Shown here: positions 55,782 through 64,000 of the stretch, piece after piece
Position numbering within the stretch: position 1 is the stretch's first letter
How the letters are laid out: each line of letters starts with the position of its first letter
DNA from: Rhodothermales bacterium
GTDB taxonomy: Bacteria; Bacteroidota; Rhodothermia; Rhodothermales; VXPQ01
Direction of reading: 5' to 3'
DNA length: 64,000 bases
NCBI GenBank assembly: GCA_022821845.1
Contig: JAJECT010000035.1
Location: 1-64,000, forward strand
Notes under the pieces: generated by a model
What the model was told of the DNA's origin: nothing
Seen by the model: only the letters and a program-made list of their open reading frames with translations
Databases searched by the model: none
Position numbers and translations under genes: made by a program

Positions 55782-57152
55782 CTAATTCATGGGCCACATA
55801 ACGGGCAACTGTTTCCACAGGCGATCCGTATCCATCAGCGAATTAACGGGGTAATACCGTCCGTCCTGGCCGATCATGGTCAGAAACACGGTGTCGGAAC
55901 CCTGGTTGTCGTTTTTTCCGAAGCGGAGCGTAAATCCGTTGATGTCGATGCGCACATTGTCCGTTTGCTGCAAGGCGCTCATAAAACAACTTCTTGTGGC
56001 TTCCCGGCCGCACTGTTCGAGCCCGGCGGCCGCCAGGCGCCCGGCCAGATACCCTTCGAAGGAGACAAACCCCGGCGTCGCCTGCGGATCATAGGCCGCG
56101 AGGGCGCGCTGGTAGGCGGCGACGACCGGAAGCGTTTGGTCCAGAGGGAAAGGCACCACCTGGGTTACGAAGACGCCCATGCCGTCTTCGCCGAGTTCCC
56201 GGGCCAGCGCGTTGCTGCCCACGAAGGAAATGGTTATGAAAACGGGATTCATGCCGATATGCCGCGCCCATGAAATCAGGGTGGCGACCGGCTGGTACGC
56301 TCCGACGAGAATCACCGCTTCGGGATTGCCCCGACGCACATCAAGGAGGCCCGTTTTGACAGCAAGGGTGTTGCGCGTATACAATCCGATGGAGGCCGGG
56401 GCCATTCCGCGTTTTTCGAGGGCCTTTCGGGCGCCCAGATAGCCTGCGCGTCCAAAGGAATCGTCCTGATAGAGGATCGATATTCGCTCGATGCCGAGGT
56501 CTTCCGTCAGCCGTTCGACCATGGCTTCCGTTTCCTGGTCGTACGAGGCCCGCAGGTTGATAATGTTTTGCCAGGTGGTGTCGCGGAGGAAGGCGGCGCC
56601 CGTGAACGGCGCGATATAGGGAATATTCGCCTCTGCGGCTACCGGAACGGCGGAACGGGACGTAGGCGTACCGACTGCCCCGATCAGCGCGAACACGTTT
56701 TCTTCCTCAATCAATTGCAGGGTATTCTGGATCGCTGCTTCGGGTTCGTAGGCGTCGTCAAGAGACACCAGATTCAATTGGCGTCCATGCACCCCGCCCC
56801 GTCGATTGATTTCGCGAAAGGCGGCCTGTATGCCCCGCCGCATATTCTGGCCAAGCTCCTGAGCCGGTCCCGTGAACGCCGCGGATTGTCCGAAAAGAAC
56901 CTGCTCGTCGGAAACGCCGGCTTCCCCGGTCGTCAGGGTGGTGTCCGCCGTCCGGGCGCGTTGCGAAGCGCGTTCGGATAGCGGGAAGTTTTCCGCAACG
57001 CGCGTTCTTGCCCTGTCGGCGCGTTTGTCGTATCCGCGGTCCGTCGTCCCTGTCCATTCTCCCGGAACGGCGGCGGGCGCGGCGAACGGGCCGATTCCCG
57101 CAAGAATCGGCGTCATAAGCACAAGGGCCGCCAGACCGGTCAAGCGTTTCAT
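55782..57152 (-). CDS. Periplasmic ligand-binding protein (branched-chain amino-acid receptor family)
   Basis: This 456-residue exported protein has a signal segment (MKRLTGLAALVLMTPILAGI). A charged spacer follows (about 30-80), then a type I periplasmic-binding fold: VLFGQSAAFTGPAQELGQNM, REINRRGGVHGRQLNLVSLD, ALIGAVGTPTSRSAVPVAAE, and RISILYQDDSFGRAGYLGAR. Such proteins usually feed ABC importers, but no permease or ATPase gene is nearby; its neighbour is a histidine kinase, so it probably senses rather than transports. No lipobox is seen. The start at 57152 overlaps the upstream kinase-like gene by four bases (ATGA). Confidence 0.88.
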   Translation of the reverse strand: MKRLTGLAALVLMTPILAGIGPFAAPAAVPGEWTGTTDRGYDKRADRARTRVAENFPLSERASQRARTADTTLTTGEAGVSDEQVLFGQSAAFTGPAQELGQNMRRGIQAAFREINRRGGVHGRQLNLVSLDDAYEPEAAIQNTLQLIEEENVFALIGAVGTPTSRSAVPVAAEANIPYIAPFTGAAFLRDTTWQNIINLRASYDQETEAMVERLTEDLGIERISILYQDDSFGRAGYLGARKALEKRGMAPASIGLYTRNTLAVKTGLLDVRRGNPEAVILVGAYQPVATLISWARHIGMNPVFITISFVGSNALARELGEDGMGVFVTQVVPFPLDQTLPVVAAYQRALAAYDPQATPGFVSFEGYLAGRLAAAGLEQCGREATRSCFMSALQQTDNVRIDINGFTLRFGKNDNQGSDTVFLTMIGQDGRYYPVNSLMDTDRLWKQLPVMWPMN

Positions 57153-57583
57153 GAGGGTTCGTGCATGATCAGCGTCAGGTGATTCTGGTCTCCCTCCCGC
57201 CGGTAACGCATCTCGTCGGTCATGGTGCGCACCAGATGTATTCCCAGGCCGCCTACGGCGCGGTCTTCGATGTCCGAATCCGTATCCGCTTCCGGGGCGT
57301 CCGTCAGCGGATTGAAGGGCCGTCCGGCGTCTGTAATCTCGATCGTAAGCACATCGTTTTCCGGGACCATCCTGATCTCGAAATCGGTCACCCCCTCCAG
57401 GTGGCAATATTTTATGCAATTCATCGCCACTTCTTCGAGCACCAGGTTGATTCGGAAGACGAAGTCGCCGGGCCAGTTATGCCGACTGCCCAGCTCGTCC
57501 ACCGCAGCGAAGATGCGCTCCAGTTCCGAGACTTCGGTTTTGATTTTCAGGGAGAGCATGGGCATCCGTCCGTCAGTTTGCAT
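57149..57583 (-). CDS. Anti-sigma-factor-type serine kinase (RsbW/SpoIIAB-like HATPase)
   Basis: A 144-residue single-domain GHKL ATPase. It has the N-box LVLEEVAMNCIKYCH, the G1 box ITDAGRPFNPL and the G2 box VGGLGIHLVRTMTDEMRY. In partner-switching systems this kinase binds a sigma factor or other target and phosphorylates a STAS antagonist. The start at 57583 overlaps the stop of the REC-PP2C gene by 11 bases; later ATGs at 57565 and 57559 are possible. Its STAS partner is probably the gene at 58793-59128. Confidence 0.87.
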   Translation of the reverse strand: MQTDGRMPMLSLKIKTEVSELERIFAAVDELGSRHNWPGDFVFRINLVLEEVAMNCIKYCHLEGVTDFEIRMVPENDVLTIEITDAGRPFNPLTDAPEADTDSDIEDRAVGGLGIHLVRTMTDEMRYRREGDQNHLTLIMHEPS

Positions 57584-58736
57584 GCAGACAAAGGGTCATG
57601 CAGGTAATGTCGTCCGATTGGGGCGCGTCGCCTGCGAAATCCCTGATTCCCGCGAAGATCGCTCGCGTGACGTCCTCGGGACCCTGGTCCGACACATTCT
57701 TGAGGATGTCGAAGAAGCGCTCTTCTCCGAATGTTTCAAGGTTTTCGTTCATGGCTTCCGTGACGCCGTCCGTATAGAAGCTCAGCATGTCGCCCGGGGC
57801 AAGCCGGACGGATTTTTGCTGATACTCCAGGTCGGGCATGACCCCGATGGCGACGCCGTCGGTGAGCGGAAGCATCTCGCAGCTTTTGTCGGGACGGACC
57901 AGGACCGGGCTGTTGTGCCCCGCGTTCGCGTACGTGAAGTCTCCGTTGGCCGGATCGTATATCCCGTACAGGAGCGTGACGAACATCATGGTGTCGTTTT
58001 TCTCGCACAACATATTGTTCACTTCCCGCAGCGCGTCCCCCGGCTGTTCGCGGCCAATGGCTGCGCCTTTGAGCAAGGTGCGCGTGGACATCATGAACAG
58101 CGCCGCCGGAACGCCTTTGTCCGATACGTCGGCTATGGCGAGGCCGATCCGTCCTTTATTCAGGGGAATCACATCGAAAAAGTCTCCTCCCACGTTGCGG
58201 GCAGGCTCCATGTCGCCAAAAATGCGGAAGTCGGGTTTTTTGGGGAATTCCGTGGGAAGAATAGCCCGCTGCATCTTGCGGGCGATATTCAGTTCGTTTT
58301 GCAGCGTAACCAGTTTGTCCCGCGAAGCAAGCGCCTCGCGCCACCGCGCCATGTGCGCGAGGGTCCGGTCGATGGTAATGCGGAGGTCGTCGAAATCGAC
58401 CGGTTTGGTGATGAAGTCGAACGCGCCCCGATTCATCGCCGTGCGAATGTTTTTCATGTCTCCGTACGCAGAAATAATCACGGAGCGAATATTCGGATCC
58501 AACTGCGAAATCTGGTCCAGCAACGTGAGCCCGTCCATCTGCGGCATATTGATATCCGACACCACCATATCTATGTCCTGCTCTGCGCGCAGTCGATCCA
58601 GGGCCTCCAGCCCGTTTCCTGCGAAGACGAACGTATACTTGCCGCCGCGAATGCTCCGTCGCATGCGTTGCAACATGAGCGGCTGCAGGTCTGGCTCGTC
58701 GTCCACCACCAGAATCTTGTACGGTTTTTTACTCAT
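57573..58736 (-). CDS. Response regulator with PP2C phosphatase output (RsbU-like)
   Basis: A 387-residue protein. The N-terminal receiver domain has acidic D12/D13, phosphoacceptor D61 in VVSDINMP and K111 in FITKPVD. A short helical linker follows. The C-terminal PPM/SpoIIE-type phosphatase domain has NVGGDFFDVI, IADVSDKGVPAALFM, FYTDGVTEAMNE and SDDITCM, with all metal-binding aspartates. Such proteins dephosphorylate a STAS antagonist when the receiver is phosphorylated. The histidine kinase of the same operon is the likely phosphodonor. Confidence 0.93.
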   Translation of the reverse strand: MSKKPYKILVVDDEPDLQPLMLQRMRRSIRGGKYTFVFAGNGLEALDRLRAEQDIDMVVSDINMPQMDGLTLLDQISQLDPNIRSVIISAYGDMKNIRTAMNRGAFDFITKPVDFDDLRITIDRTLAHMARWREALASRDKLVTLQNELNIARKMQRAILPTEFPKKPDFRIFGDMEPARNVGGDFFDVIPLNKGRIGLAIADVSDKGVPAALFMMSTRTLLKGAAIGREQPGDALREVNNMLCEKNDTMMFVTLLYGIYDPANGDFTYANAGHNSPVLVRPDKSCEMLPLTDGVAIGVMPDLEYQQKSVRLAPGDMLSFYTDGVTEAMNENLETFGEERFFDILKNVSDQGPEDVTRAIFAGIRDFAGDAPQSDDITCMTLCLHAN

Positions 58737-58792
58737 AACCAGATGTATTTCTCATTTTCCTGGTTCGACAGGCTGCGAAATCCTGTGTCTTC

Positions 58793-59128
58793 CTATCCGA
58801 GCGTCGCCAGCGCTTCTTTTTGCGATGCGTGGATCGGAATAATTTTGTCGAAGCCGCTGATTGCGAAAATATCCTTCACCGAAGCAATGAGCGAGCAGGC
58901 GGCGAAGGAAATGTTTTCCCTGCGCATCTGCTTGGCGAACATCAGGATGACCCGCAGGCCCGCGCTGCTGATGTACGCAAGGTTCTCGAAATCGAGCACG
59001 ACGGTGCGTTCGCCTCCCTTTAGCGCTTCTTTCAGGGCTTCCTGAAATTCGGGGGCGTTGCTGCCATCGACGCGGCCTTTGGTTAGGATGACGAGGCTCC
59101 CGTTTTTGTTTTCGGTAATTACCTGCAT
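58793..59128 (-). CDS. STAS-domain anti-sigma-factor antagonist (RsbV/SpoIIAA-like)
   Basis: A 111-residue single STAS domain: MQVITENKNGSLVILTKGRV, then VLDFENLAYISSAGLRVIL. The regulatory serine is probably S55, the second of the SSAG pair, by analogy with SpoIIAA S58. It is first gene of the operon. GGAGG at 59137-59141 lies eight bases before the ATG and fixes the start (59128). Confidence 0.92.
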   Translation of the reverse strand: MQVITENKNGSLVILTKGRVDGSNAPEFQEALKEALKGGERTVVLDFENLAYISSAGLRVILMFAKQMRRENISFAACSLIASVKDIFAISGFDKIIPIHASQKEALATLG

Positions 59129-59498
59129 TGACTCTACCTCCGTGAGCGTAGTGGTTTCGCGTTTGAGTTTCTGTTTCGCTACAAGTGGTGGCCCTGCGCG
59201 CGAAGCGCAAGGCGGCGTTTCGTTATGCTTGCATCCTGGTCGTCGCCCCGCGTCCGCGGACGCCGGGCGCCAGGGTGGGCCTCCGACCAGACAGCCGGGC
59301 AAGGCCCTCCTGGCTCAGCGTATTGCCTTCCTTGATTCCCATGGTCGAGCGTAAATTTTTCTGCATCCTGTACGATACAAGCCTGCTCCCGATCCGAAAA
59401 TCGGGAACCTGGCGAACGCCATATTAAGGTATTCTACTGTTTTTGGCGCAGGAAGTCAATTCAGGAACGACGGGATGCGACGAACGTACTGATGGCGC
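59129..59498. other. Leader/promoter region of the STAS operon
   Basis: A 370-base gap between tRNA-Val and the STAS gene, both on the minus strand. A perfect 7-bp inverted repeat, TCCCGAT-CCGAAA-ATCGGGA (59387-59406), lies about 260 bases upstream of the gene and could be an operator or RNA hairpin. Nothing else was recognised. Confidence 0.5.
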
Positions 59499-59576
59499 TG
59501 GTGGGCGGTACCGGATTCGAACCAGTGACCTCCTGCTTGTAAGGCAGGCGCTCTAAACCAGCTGAGCTAACCGCCC
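59499..59576 (-). tRNA. tRNA-Val(UAC)
   Basis: The acceptor is GGGCGGT/ACCGCCC with discriminator A. Unlike the others here, CCA is encoded (59499-59501). The anticodon stem is CCTGC/GCAGG with loop CTTACAA (anticodon TAC). Confidence 0.93.
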
Positions 59577-59580
59577 GTCA

Positions 59581-59600
59581 GGATATATTCAGCGTATCCC
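59581..59600 (-). repeat. Dispersed motif copy upstream of tRNA-Val
   Basis: The reverse strand reads GGGATACGCTGAATATATCC and ends four bases before the mature tRNA-Val 5' end. It is in the same direction as the tRNA. Confidence 0.5.
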
Positions 59601-59672
59601 AGGGTATATCGAGAGGGTGCGCAGAGCGCGTATCGCCGCGTCCGCCGAACCGGTTTTCTGCTCGTCTTGCCG

Positions 59673-59744
59673 AGCGGGAAACGGGATTCGAACCCGCGAC
59701 CCTCAGCTTGGGAAGCTGATGCTCTACCCCTGAGCTACTCCCGC
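59673..59744 (-). tRNA. tRNA-Gly(CCC)
   Basis: The acceptor is GCGGGAG/TTCCCGC (one G-T pair). The anticodon stem is TCAGC/GCTGA with loop TTCCCAA (anticodon CCC). The T arm is GCGGG-TTCGAAT-CCCGT. CCA is not encoded. Confidence 0.92.
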
Positions 59745-59892
59745 TATACCGCGTATCCGGTACTCCGTCGGGCGAACAGGGTTCCGGGCGCGTACTTTGG
59801 GTTGCGGGAAAACATACGCGCGGGCATGCGCGTACAAGCGGATTCTGCGCCTTTTACAAAAATTCGAGAAGCGTTTTAAGACGCGTATTATC

Positions 59893-60048
59893 ATGAAGCG
59901 TACGTATCAGCCAAGTCGCCGCAAACGCGCCAACAAGCACGGTTTCCGCGCGCGCATGCGTTCGAAAAACGGTCGCAAGGTGCTCAAGCGCCGCCGCGGG
60001 AAAGGCCGTCGCGTCCTGACCGTAAGCGACACGCGTTCGGGCAAATAG
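59893..60048 (+). CDS. rpmH: 50S ribosomal protein L34
   Basis: A 51-residue basic protein, [20 protein letters not shown] onward, complete. The frame is open 96 bases upstream, but the MKRTYQPS start is conserved. It is first of the rpmH-rnpA-yidC-mnmE series, usually near the origin. Confidence 0.97.
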   Translation: MKRTYQPSRRKRANKHGFRARMRSKNGRKVLKRRRGKGRRVLTVSDTRSGK

Positions 60049-60062
60049 TCTGAGGTTGCATC

Positions 60063-60521
60063 GTGTCGAAGGATGGCCGTCCGCGCCCGTTCCTCAAATT
60101 GCCGCGCTCGTTTCGTCTCAAGCGGAAACGCCTTGTTCGCCCCTTGTTCGACCGTACCCGCGACGATGTGGTCACGGTGGGGAAGGGGTGCATTCGGCTT
60201 GTGTACCGGGTAGCGCCCCGTGCGGACCTCGAAGCCGACGCGCCCGTTCAGGTCGGATTTGCGCCTGGCCGCCATGCAAAGGCTTCGACGCGGAATCGCG
60301 TCAAGCGGTTGTTGCGCGAAGCCTGGCGTCTTCATCAGCAGGGCGTACTGGATCGCTTTTCCGGTACGTCCAGCGCATTGACCATGATGATTCTGCATCG
60401 CGGCGGGCGACCGGACGACATTCGGACGGGTCGTCGGGTGCATGCCGATTTGCCGAAAGCCTTGCAAGAACTTTGCCGTCGCCTCGACGAATCTTCCATA
60501 TGTTCGGAACGTCGCGTTTGA
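60063..60521 (+). CDS. rnpA: Ribonuclease P protein component
   Basis: The protein partner of RNase P, which matures tRNA 5' ends. It has 152 residues (GTG start), with RLKRKRLVRPLF, the RNR signature in ASTRNRVKRLLREAWR, and a basic N-terminus. It lies 14 bases after rpmH. yidD, often next, is missing. Confidence 0.95.
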   Translation: MSKDGRPRPFLKLPRSFRLKRKRLVRPLFDRTRDDVVTVGKGCIRLVYRVAPRADLEADAPVQVGFAPGRHAKASTRNRVKRLLREAWRLHQQGVLDRFSGTSSALTMMILHRGGRPDDIRTGRRVHADLPKALQELCRRLDESSICSERRV

Positions 60522-60621
60522 CTTCCCGTTTAGCGCGGCGGCGTTTCGGCGTTTTCGCGCCTGCCCGTTGGGCGCAAACAACACCCGTCCATTCTTTCAT
60601 ACGAGCAAGGGGAACCTGATT

Positions 60622-62502
60622 TTGGATCGCAATGTCGTCGTCGCAACCGTTCTGGTAGCGATTATCATGTTTCTCTGGCTCTGGTTTATGGCGCCGCCGC
60701 AGCCGGTTGCGCCCGCCGAAGATCCGGCGACGCTCCTCGAAGATTCGCTGTCCGCCGAACCCGCGACCGCAGAAGGCGCCATGCCGGCGTCCGACGCCAT
60801 CCAGTCGGGCGAGGGGCTGTCTGCTGCGGACGCGGCGGCGCAGGATACGACGCTGGATGCTGCGTTGGCGGGCGAAGCCCGTTTCATTACGGTCGAAACC
60901 GATATGTATCGCGCGGTTTTCTCCACCAAAGGAGCCACGTTGACCTCCCTGATCCTGAAGGAATACAAGAAATTCGATCAGGAAACGCCTGTGCAGATGG
61001 TGGATACCACCGGGGCGGGCGCCTTGTCCGTCGCTTTTACGACGCCCCGATCCCATGTGGTCAATTCGCGCGATTTGTATTTCGACGCCTCGTACGAGGG
61101 AGATACGCTGCGCGTGTCCGGCGACGCCGCCGAGTTGCATTTCGAAACGGGCATTCAGGGAGGCGTATTGCGCCAGACGTATACGTTCTATCCGGGCGAA
61201 TACGAGATCGGCTTGCGGGTGGCGCAGGAAAATGCGGCGGCCTTTTCCACGCGAGAAGGGTACGAATTGATATGGGAGGGCGGCATTCCGTTCACCGAAA
61301 AAGATCCGAACGAGGAGGCGAAGGCGGCGGGGGCCTATGCGCGCAGCGGCGGCGAAGTGGAGAATATCGTGCTTCGGAAAGAAGATTTTCAGGAGGCGCC
61401 CCTGAGCGGGCTTGTGGATTGGACCGCCATCAAAACGAGGTATTTCGCCACGGTCATGATCCCCTCCTCAAGTACGCGAGGCGCCGAGATCGCCGGGGAG
61501 CAAACGGGCGAACCGGGCAGCGCGGACTTTCGGCAACAGTACGATATGCGCCTGTTTATGTCGCGCCCGGAGGACGGACCGCACGAATTCAGGCTGTACG
61601 TCGGCCCCATGGAGTTTTACCGGATGGCCGACTACGACCTGGGCCTGTACGACATGGTGGATTACGGTTGGGACTTTTTCGAGTGGCTTACGCGCCCCCT
61701 GGCCCGCCTCGTGTTCATTCCCGCGTTCACTTTTCTGGCCTCGTTCATTCCCGGGTATGGCTTTGTCATCATCGTTTTCGCCATCCTCATCAAACTGGTC
61801 CTGTACCCGCTGACGAAAAGCTCCTACAAGAGCATGGCCCGGATGCGCGAGCTGCAACCGAAGATGGAGGCCATCAAGGAGAAGCACGGGGACAATCCCC
61901 AAAAGCAGCAGCAGGAAATGATGAAGATGTACAAGGAGACCGGCGTCAATCCGGTGGGAAGCTGTCTCCCCATGTTGCTGCAATACCCCATTATTATTGC
62001 GCTGTGGCTTTTTCTCCCGCAGTCCATCGAAATACGGCAACAGGGCTTTTTGTGGGCCAACGACCTTTCTGCCCCGGACGCCATTTTGCAGTTGCCGTTT
62101 ACTATTCCGTTCTACGGGGACTTCGTGGCGGGCTTCACGCTGCTCATGGGCATTTCCATGGTGGTTCAGATGCGCATTCAGGCCGCGCCTTCCTCCAACC
62201 CGCAAATGAAGATGTTCACCTATTTGATGCCGGTGATGATCTTCGCCATTTTCAACCGCTTTGCGTCCGGGCTGAGCCTGTACTACCTTGTGTATAACGT
62301 GGTGACCGCCGTGCAGCAGAAGATCATCAATCGGCATATTGCGGCGGCGAAGGAGGAAGAAAACGACAGCCCTGCGTCGAAAAACCAGCGCAAAAAACCC
62401 TCTGCCCGCGGCAAGAAACCGAGCCCGCTTCTTTCCCGGCCAGGCAAGGCCAAATTGGCCCGGCGGCCCGGCGGCCCCCGTACCACCGGGCGGCGCAAGT
62501 AA
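60622..62502 (+). CDS. yidC: Membrane protein insertase YidC
   Basis: YidC inserts and folds inner-membrane proteins. The TTG start at 60622 gives DRNVVVATVLVAIIMFLWLW, the family's N-terminal membrane anchor, and 626 residues; AAGGGG precedes it. A large periplasmic beta domain (about 60-340) and five further membrane helices follow, with ILIKLVLYPLTKSSYKSMAR and GVNPVGSCLPMLLQYPIIIA. A Lys/Arg/Pro-rich cytoplasmic tail closes it. The frame is open upstream to 60442, but overlaps rnpA there. Confidence 0.95.
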   Translation: MDRNVVVATVLVAIIMFLWLWFMAPPQPVAPAEDPATLLEDSLSAEPATAEGAMPASDAIQSGEGLSAADAAAQDTTLDAALAGEARFITVETDMYRAVFSTKGATLTSLILKEYKKFDQETPVQMVDTTGAGALSVAFTTPRSHVVNSRDLYFDASYEGDTLRVSGDAAELHFETGIQGGVLRQTYTFYPGEYEIGLRVAQENAAAFSTREGYELIWEGGIPFTEKDPNEEAKAAGAYARSGGEVENIVLRKEDFQEAPLSGLVDWTAIKTRYFATVMIPSSSTRGAEIAGEQTGEPGSADFRQQYDMRLFMSRPEDGPHEFRLYVGPMEFYRMADYDLGLYDMVDYGWDFFEWLTRPLARLVFIPAFTFLASFIPGYGFVIIVFAILIKLVLYPLTKSSYKSMARMRELQPKMEAIKEKHGDNPQKQQQEMMKMYKETGVNPVGSCLPMLLQYPIIIALWLFLPQSIEIRQQGFLWANDLSAPDAILQLPFTIPFYGDFVAGFTLLMGISMVVQMRIQAAPSSNPQMKMFTYLMPVMIFAIFNRFASGLSLYYLVYNVVTAVQQKIINRHIAAAKEEENDSPASKNQRKKPSARGKKPSPLLSRPGKAKLARRPGGPRTTGRRK

Positions 62503-62552
62503 GCGCGCCTTGCCGCAGGGCGGTTCGTTCGTCGCATCGCTTCTCCTGCGCC

Positions 62553-63932
62553 ATGCCAGTTTCCAGCGATACCATTGCCGCCATCGCCACGGCCCGGGGC
62601 CGCGCCGCGCTGGGGATCGTGCGTATTTCCGGTCCCGAGGCGGTAGCCATCGCGTCCGCTTGTTTCGGAGGAGCGAATCTTGGCGAAGCCGCTTCGCATA
62701 CGGCGCATGTGGGCTATGTGGCCCGCCGCGACGGAACGCGCATCGACCAGGTGGTGGCCACGGTGTTCCGGGCGCCCCGCTCGGCCACGGGAGAGGATGT
62801 GGTGGAGTGCTCGTGCCACGGGGGCGATTTTGCGACCCGGCTTATTCTGAACCGCATGCTGGAGGCGGGCGCGCGCCTGGCCGCCCCTGGCGAATTTACC
62901 CAGCGGGCGTTTCTGAACGGGAAGATGGACCTGGCGCAGGCCGAAGCCGTGGCCGACCTGATCCATGCGTCGTCGGCTCTGGCGCACCGGGTGTCCGTCT
63001 CGCACCTTCAGGGCCGCTATTCCGAGGCGCTGGCGGAGATTCGGGCGGGCCTGCTGGAACTCTGTGCGTACCTTGAACTCGAACTGGATTTTTCGGACGA
63101 GGACGTGGCGTTCGCCGACCGCGAGCGGCTGGAGGACCTGCTGGCGCGGAGCGAGCGCTTGCTGGACGAATTGCTCCGGTCCTGGCGGCTCGGGCGCCGC
63201 GTACGCGATGGGGTGCGCGTGGTTATCGCGGGGCGGCCCAATGCGGGAAAATCCACGTTGTTGAACGCCTTGCTGGGAAGCGATCGCGCCATTGTTAGCC
63301 CGACGCCCGGCACGACGCGGGACGAAGTGGAAGGCGAGACGGAGATAGGCGGCTTGCTGTTCCGGTTTACGGACACCGCGGGTTTGCGGGACGCGGCGGA
63401 CGCCATCGAGGCAGAAGGCGTATCCCGCGCCGAGCGCGCCATAGAGCGGAGCGACATACTGGTGTACGTATACGACGTTACGGCAGGCATGGACGCGGGC
63501 GAGCAAGCCTATATCGAGTCTGTGGCGAAGCGGGGCGCCCCCCCGGCGCTTCTGGTGGCGAACAAGACGGATTTGCTGGAGCAGGACGCGCCGCCTTCGG
63601 GTCGCGGCGTTTTGGCGCTGTCGGCCAGACAGGCATTCCGGGACGAGGCGGAGTTGCAGCCGCTGATTGCCTGCTTGCTCGAAACGGCCGGCGGCGATCT
63701 GAGCCTTTCCGAGGGGTCGCTTGTGGTGACGAACGAGCGGCATCGCAACCATTTGCGCAAGGCGCTTGATGCGGTGCAAACGGCCCGCCTGAACCTTGGG
63801 GCCGGAAGCGGGGGCGAACTGCTGGCGCTGGATTTGCGCGTGGCCTTGCACGAAATCGGGGCCATTACCGGCGAGATCACGAACGAAGATGTGCTGGATC
63901 AGATTTTCTCCCGATTTTGTATAGGGAAATAA
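62553..63932 (+). CDS. mnmE: tRNA modification GTPase MnmE
   Basis: With MnmG it makes 5-carboxymethylaminomethyluridine at tRNA wobble positions. It has 459 residues: an N-terminal tetrahydrofolate-binding domain (DTIAAIATARGRAALGIVRI), the G domain with GRPNAGKSTLLNALL, PGTTRDEVEG, DTAGLRDAAD and NKTD, and the C-terminal CIGK containing the essential cysteine. The gene is complete, ending 68 bases before the window edge. Confidence 0.97.
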   Translation: MPVSSDTIAAIATARGRAALGIVRISGPEAVAIASACFGGANLGEAASHTAHVGYVARRDGTRIDQVVATVFRAPRSATGEDVVECSCHGGDFATRLILNRMLEAGARLAAPGEFTQRAFLNGKMDLAQAEAVADLIHASSALAHRVSVSHLQGRYSEALAEIRAGLLELCAYLELELDFSDEDVAFADRERLEDLLARSERLLDELLRSWRLGRRVRDGVRVVIAGRPNAGKSTLLNALLGSDRAIVSPTPGTTRDEVEGETEIGGLLFRFTDTAGLRDAADAIEAEGVSRAERAIERSDILVYVYDVTAGMDAGEQAYIESVAKRGAPPALLVANKTDLLEQDAPPSGRGVLALSARQAFRDEAELQPLIACLLETAGGDLSLSEGSLVVTNERHRNHLRKALDAVQTARLNLGAGSGGELLALDLRVALHEIGAITGEITNEDVLDQIFSRFCIGK

Positions 63933-64000
63933 CGGGAGCCATTGCCCGCCCTCCGGCGTTTTCTTGTATGCCTGTCCCTGGATTTTTCGCGGGCGCGCGC

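Noticed and set aside
60522..60621. yidD between rnpA and yidC
   Set aside because: Only 100 bases are available and none of the frames carries the YidD cysteine-rich pattern.
62283..63851. 522-codon minus-strand open frame opposite mnmE
   Set aside because: mnmE is complete with all G motifs; the reverse frame is a GC shadow.

Overview
The window looks like a near-origin stretch of a GC-rich chromosome (roughly 60% GC by eye) from a Bacteroidota-related bacterium, most likely Rhodothermota (a Rhodothermus/Salinibacter-like lineage). The reasons are two secreted proteins with type IX secretion (T9SS) C-terminal domains, a TonB-dependent receptor with a carboxypeptidase-like N-terminal domain, the bL28-bL33-DUF4295 gene trio, a short archaeal-type S-adenosylhomocysteinase, a ComA-type phosphosulfolactate synthase, and few Shine-Dalgarno sites despite high GC. 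Almost everything is core chromosome; the only mobile element is the tail of an IS481-like transposase at base 1.

Layout: 1-1 kb, transposase tail and a 737-base gene-free stretch with small repeats. 1-13.2 kb, rpoN, ruvB, a 7Fe ferredoxin, the ahcY / secreted metallopeptidase / metK group, acpP-fabF, and a DUF721 protein. 13.3-23.5 kb, an MFS transporter, a TonB receptor with a secreted T9SS partner, recJ, a NUDIX hydrolase and pgi. 23.6-23.9 kb, a strong candidate replication origin (DnaA-box cluster, GC block, TAC triplets, AT-rich segment). 24-34 kb, all plus strand: comEC, nusB, ychF, a lipoprotein with a LolC/E-like permease, comA, rpmB-rpmG-DUF4295, three tRNAs and an SMP-30 lipoprotein. 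34-43.4 kb, all minus strand: rplM-rpsI-rpsB-tsf-pyrH-frr, tRNA-Ser, a broken yicC, gmk-rpoZ-coaBC, udg and dnaB. 43.7-47.1 kb, an ECF-like sigma factor, dnaN, and a dnaA lacking the usual N-terminal domain I. 47.3-53.6 kb, yceD-rpmF-plsX-fabH-fabD-fabG and a DEAD-box helicase. 53.6-59.1 kb, a five-gene minus-strand signalling operon. 59.5-63.9 kb, two tRNAs, then rpmH-rnpA-yidC-mnmE.

How the genes work together: fatty-acid synthesis is split between two loci (acpP-fabF and plsX-fabH-fabD-fabG). Replication genes (dnaA, dnaN, dnaB, the DUF721/DciA-like protein, recJ, ruvB) are scattered around the candidate origin. The most unusual unit is the operon at 53.6-59.1 kb. It joins a complete partner-switching set (STAS antagonist, REC-PP2C phosphatase, HATPase kinase) to a periplasmic binding protein and a transmembrane histidine kinase, which suggests a ligand-gated route from the periplasm to an anti-sigma-type switch. 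Other points to check are a family-4 uracil-DNA glycosylase without its four cluster cysteines, a yicC gene cut off exactly at a tRNA-Ser 3' end, and a dispersed intergenic motif with core GATACGCTGA.
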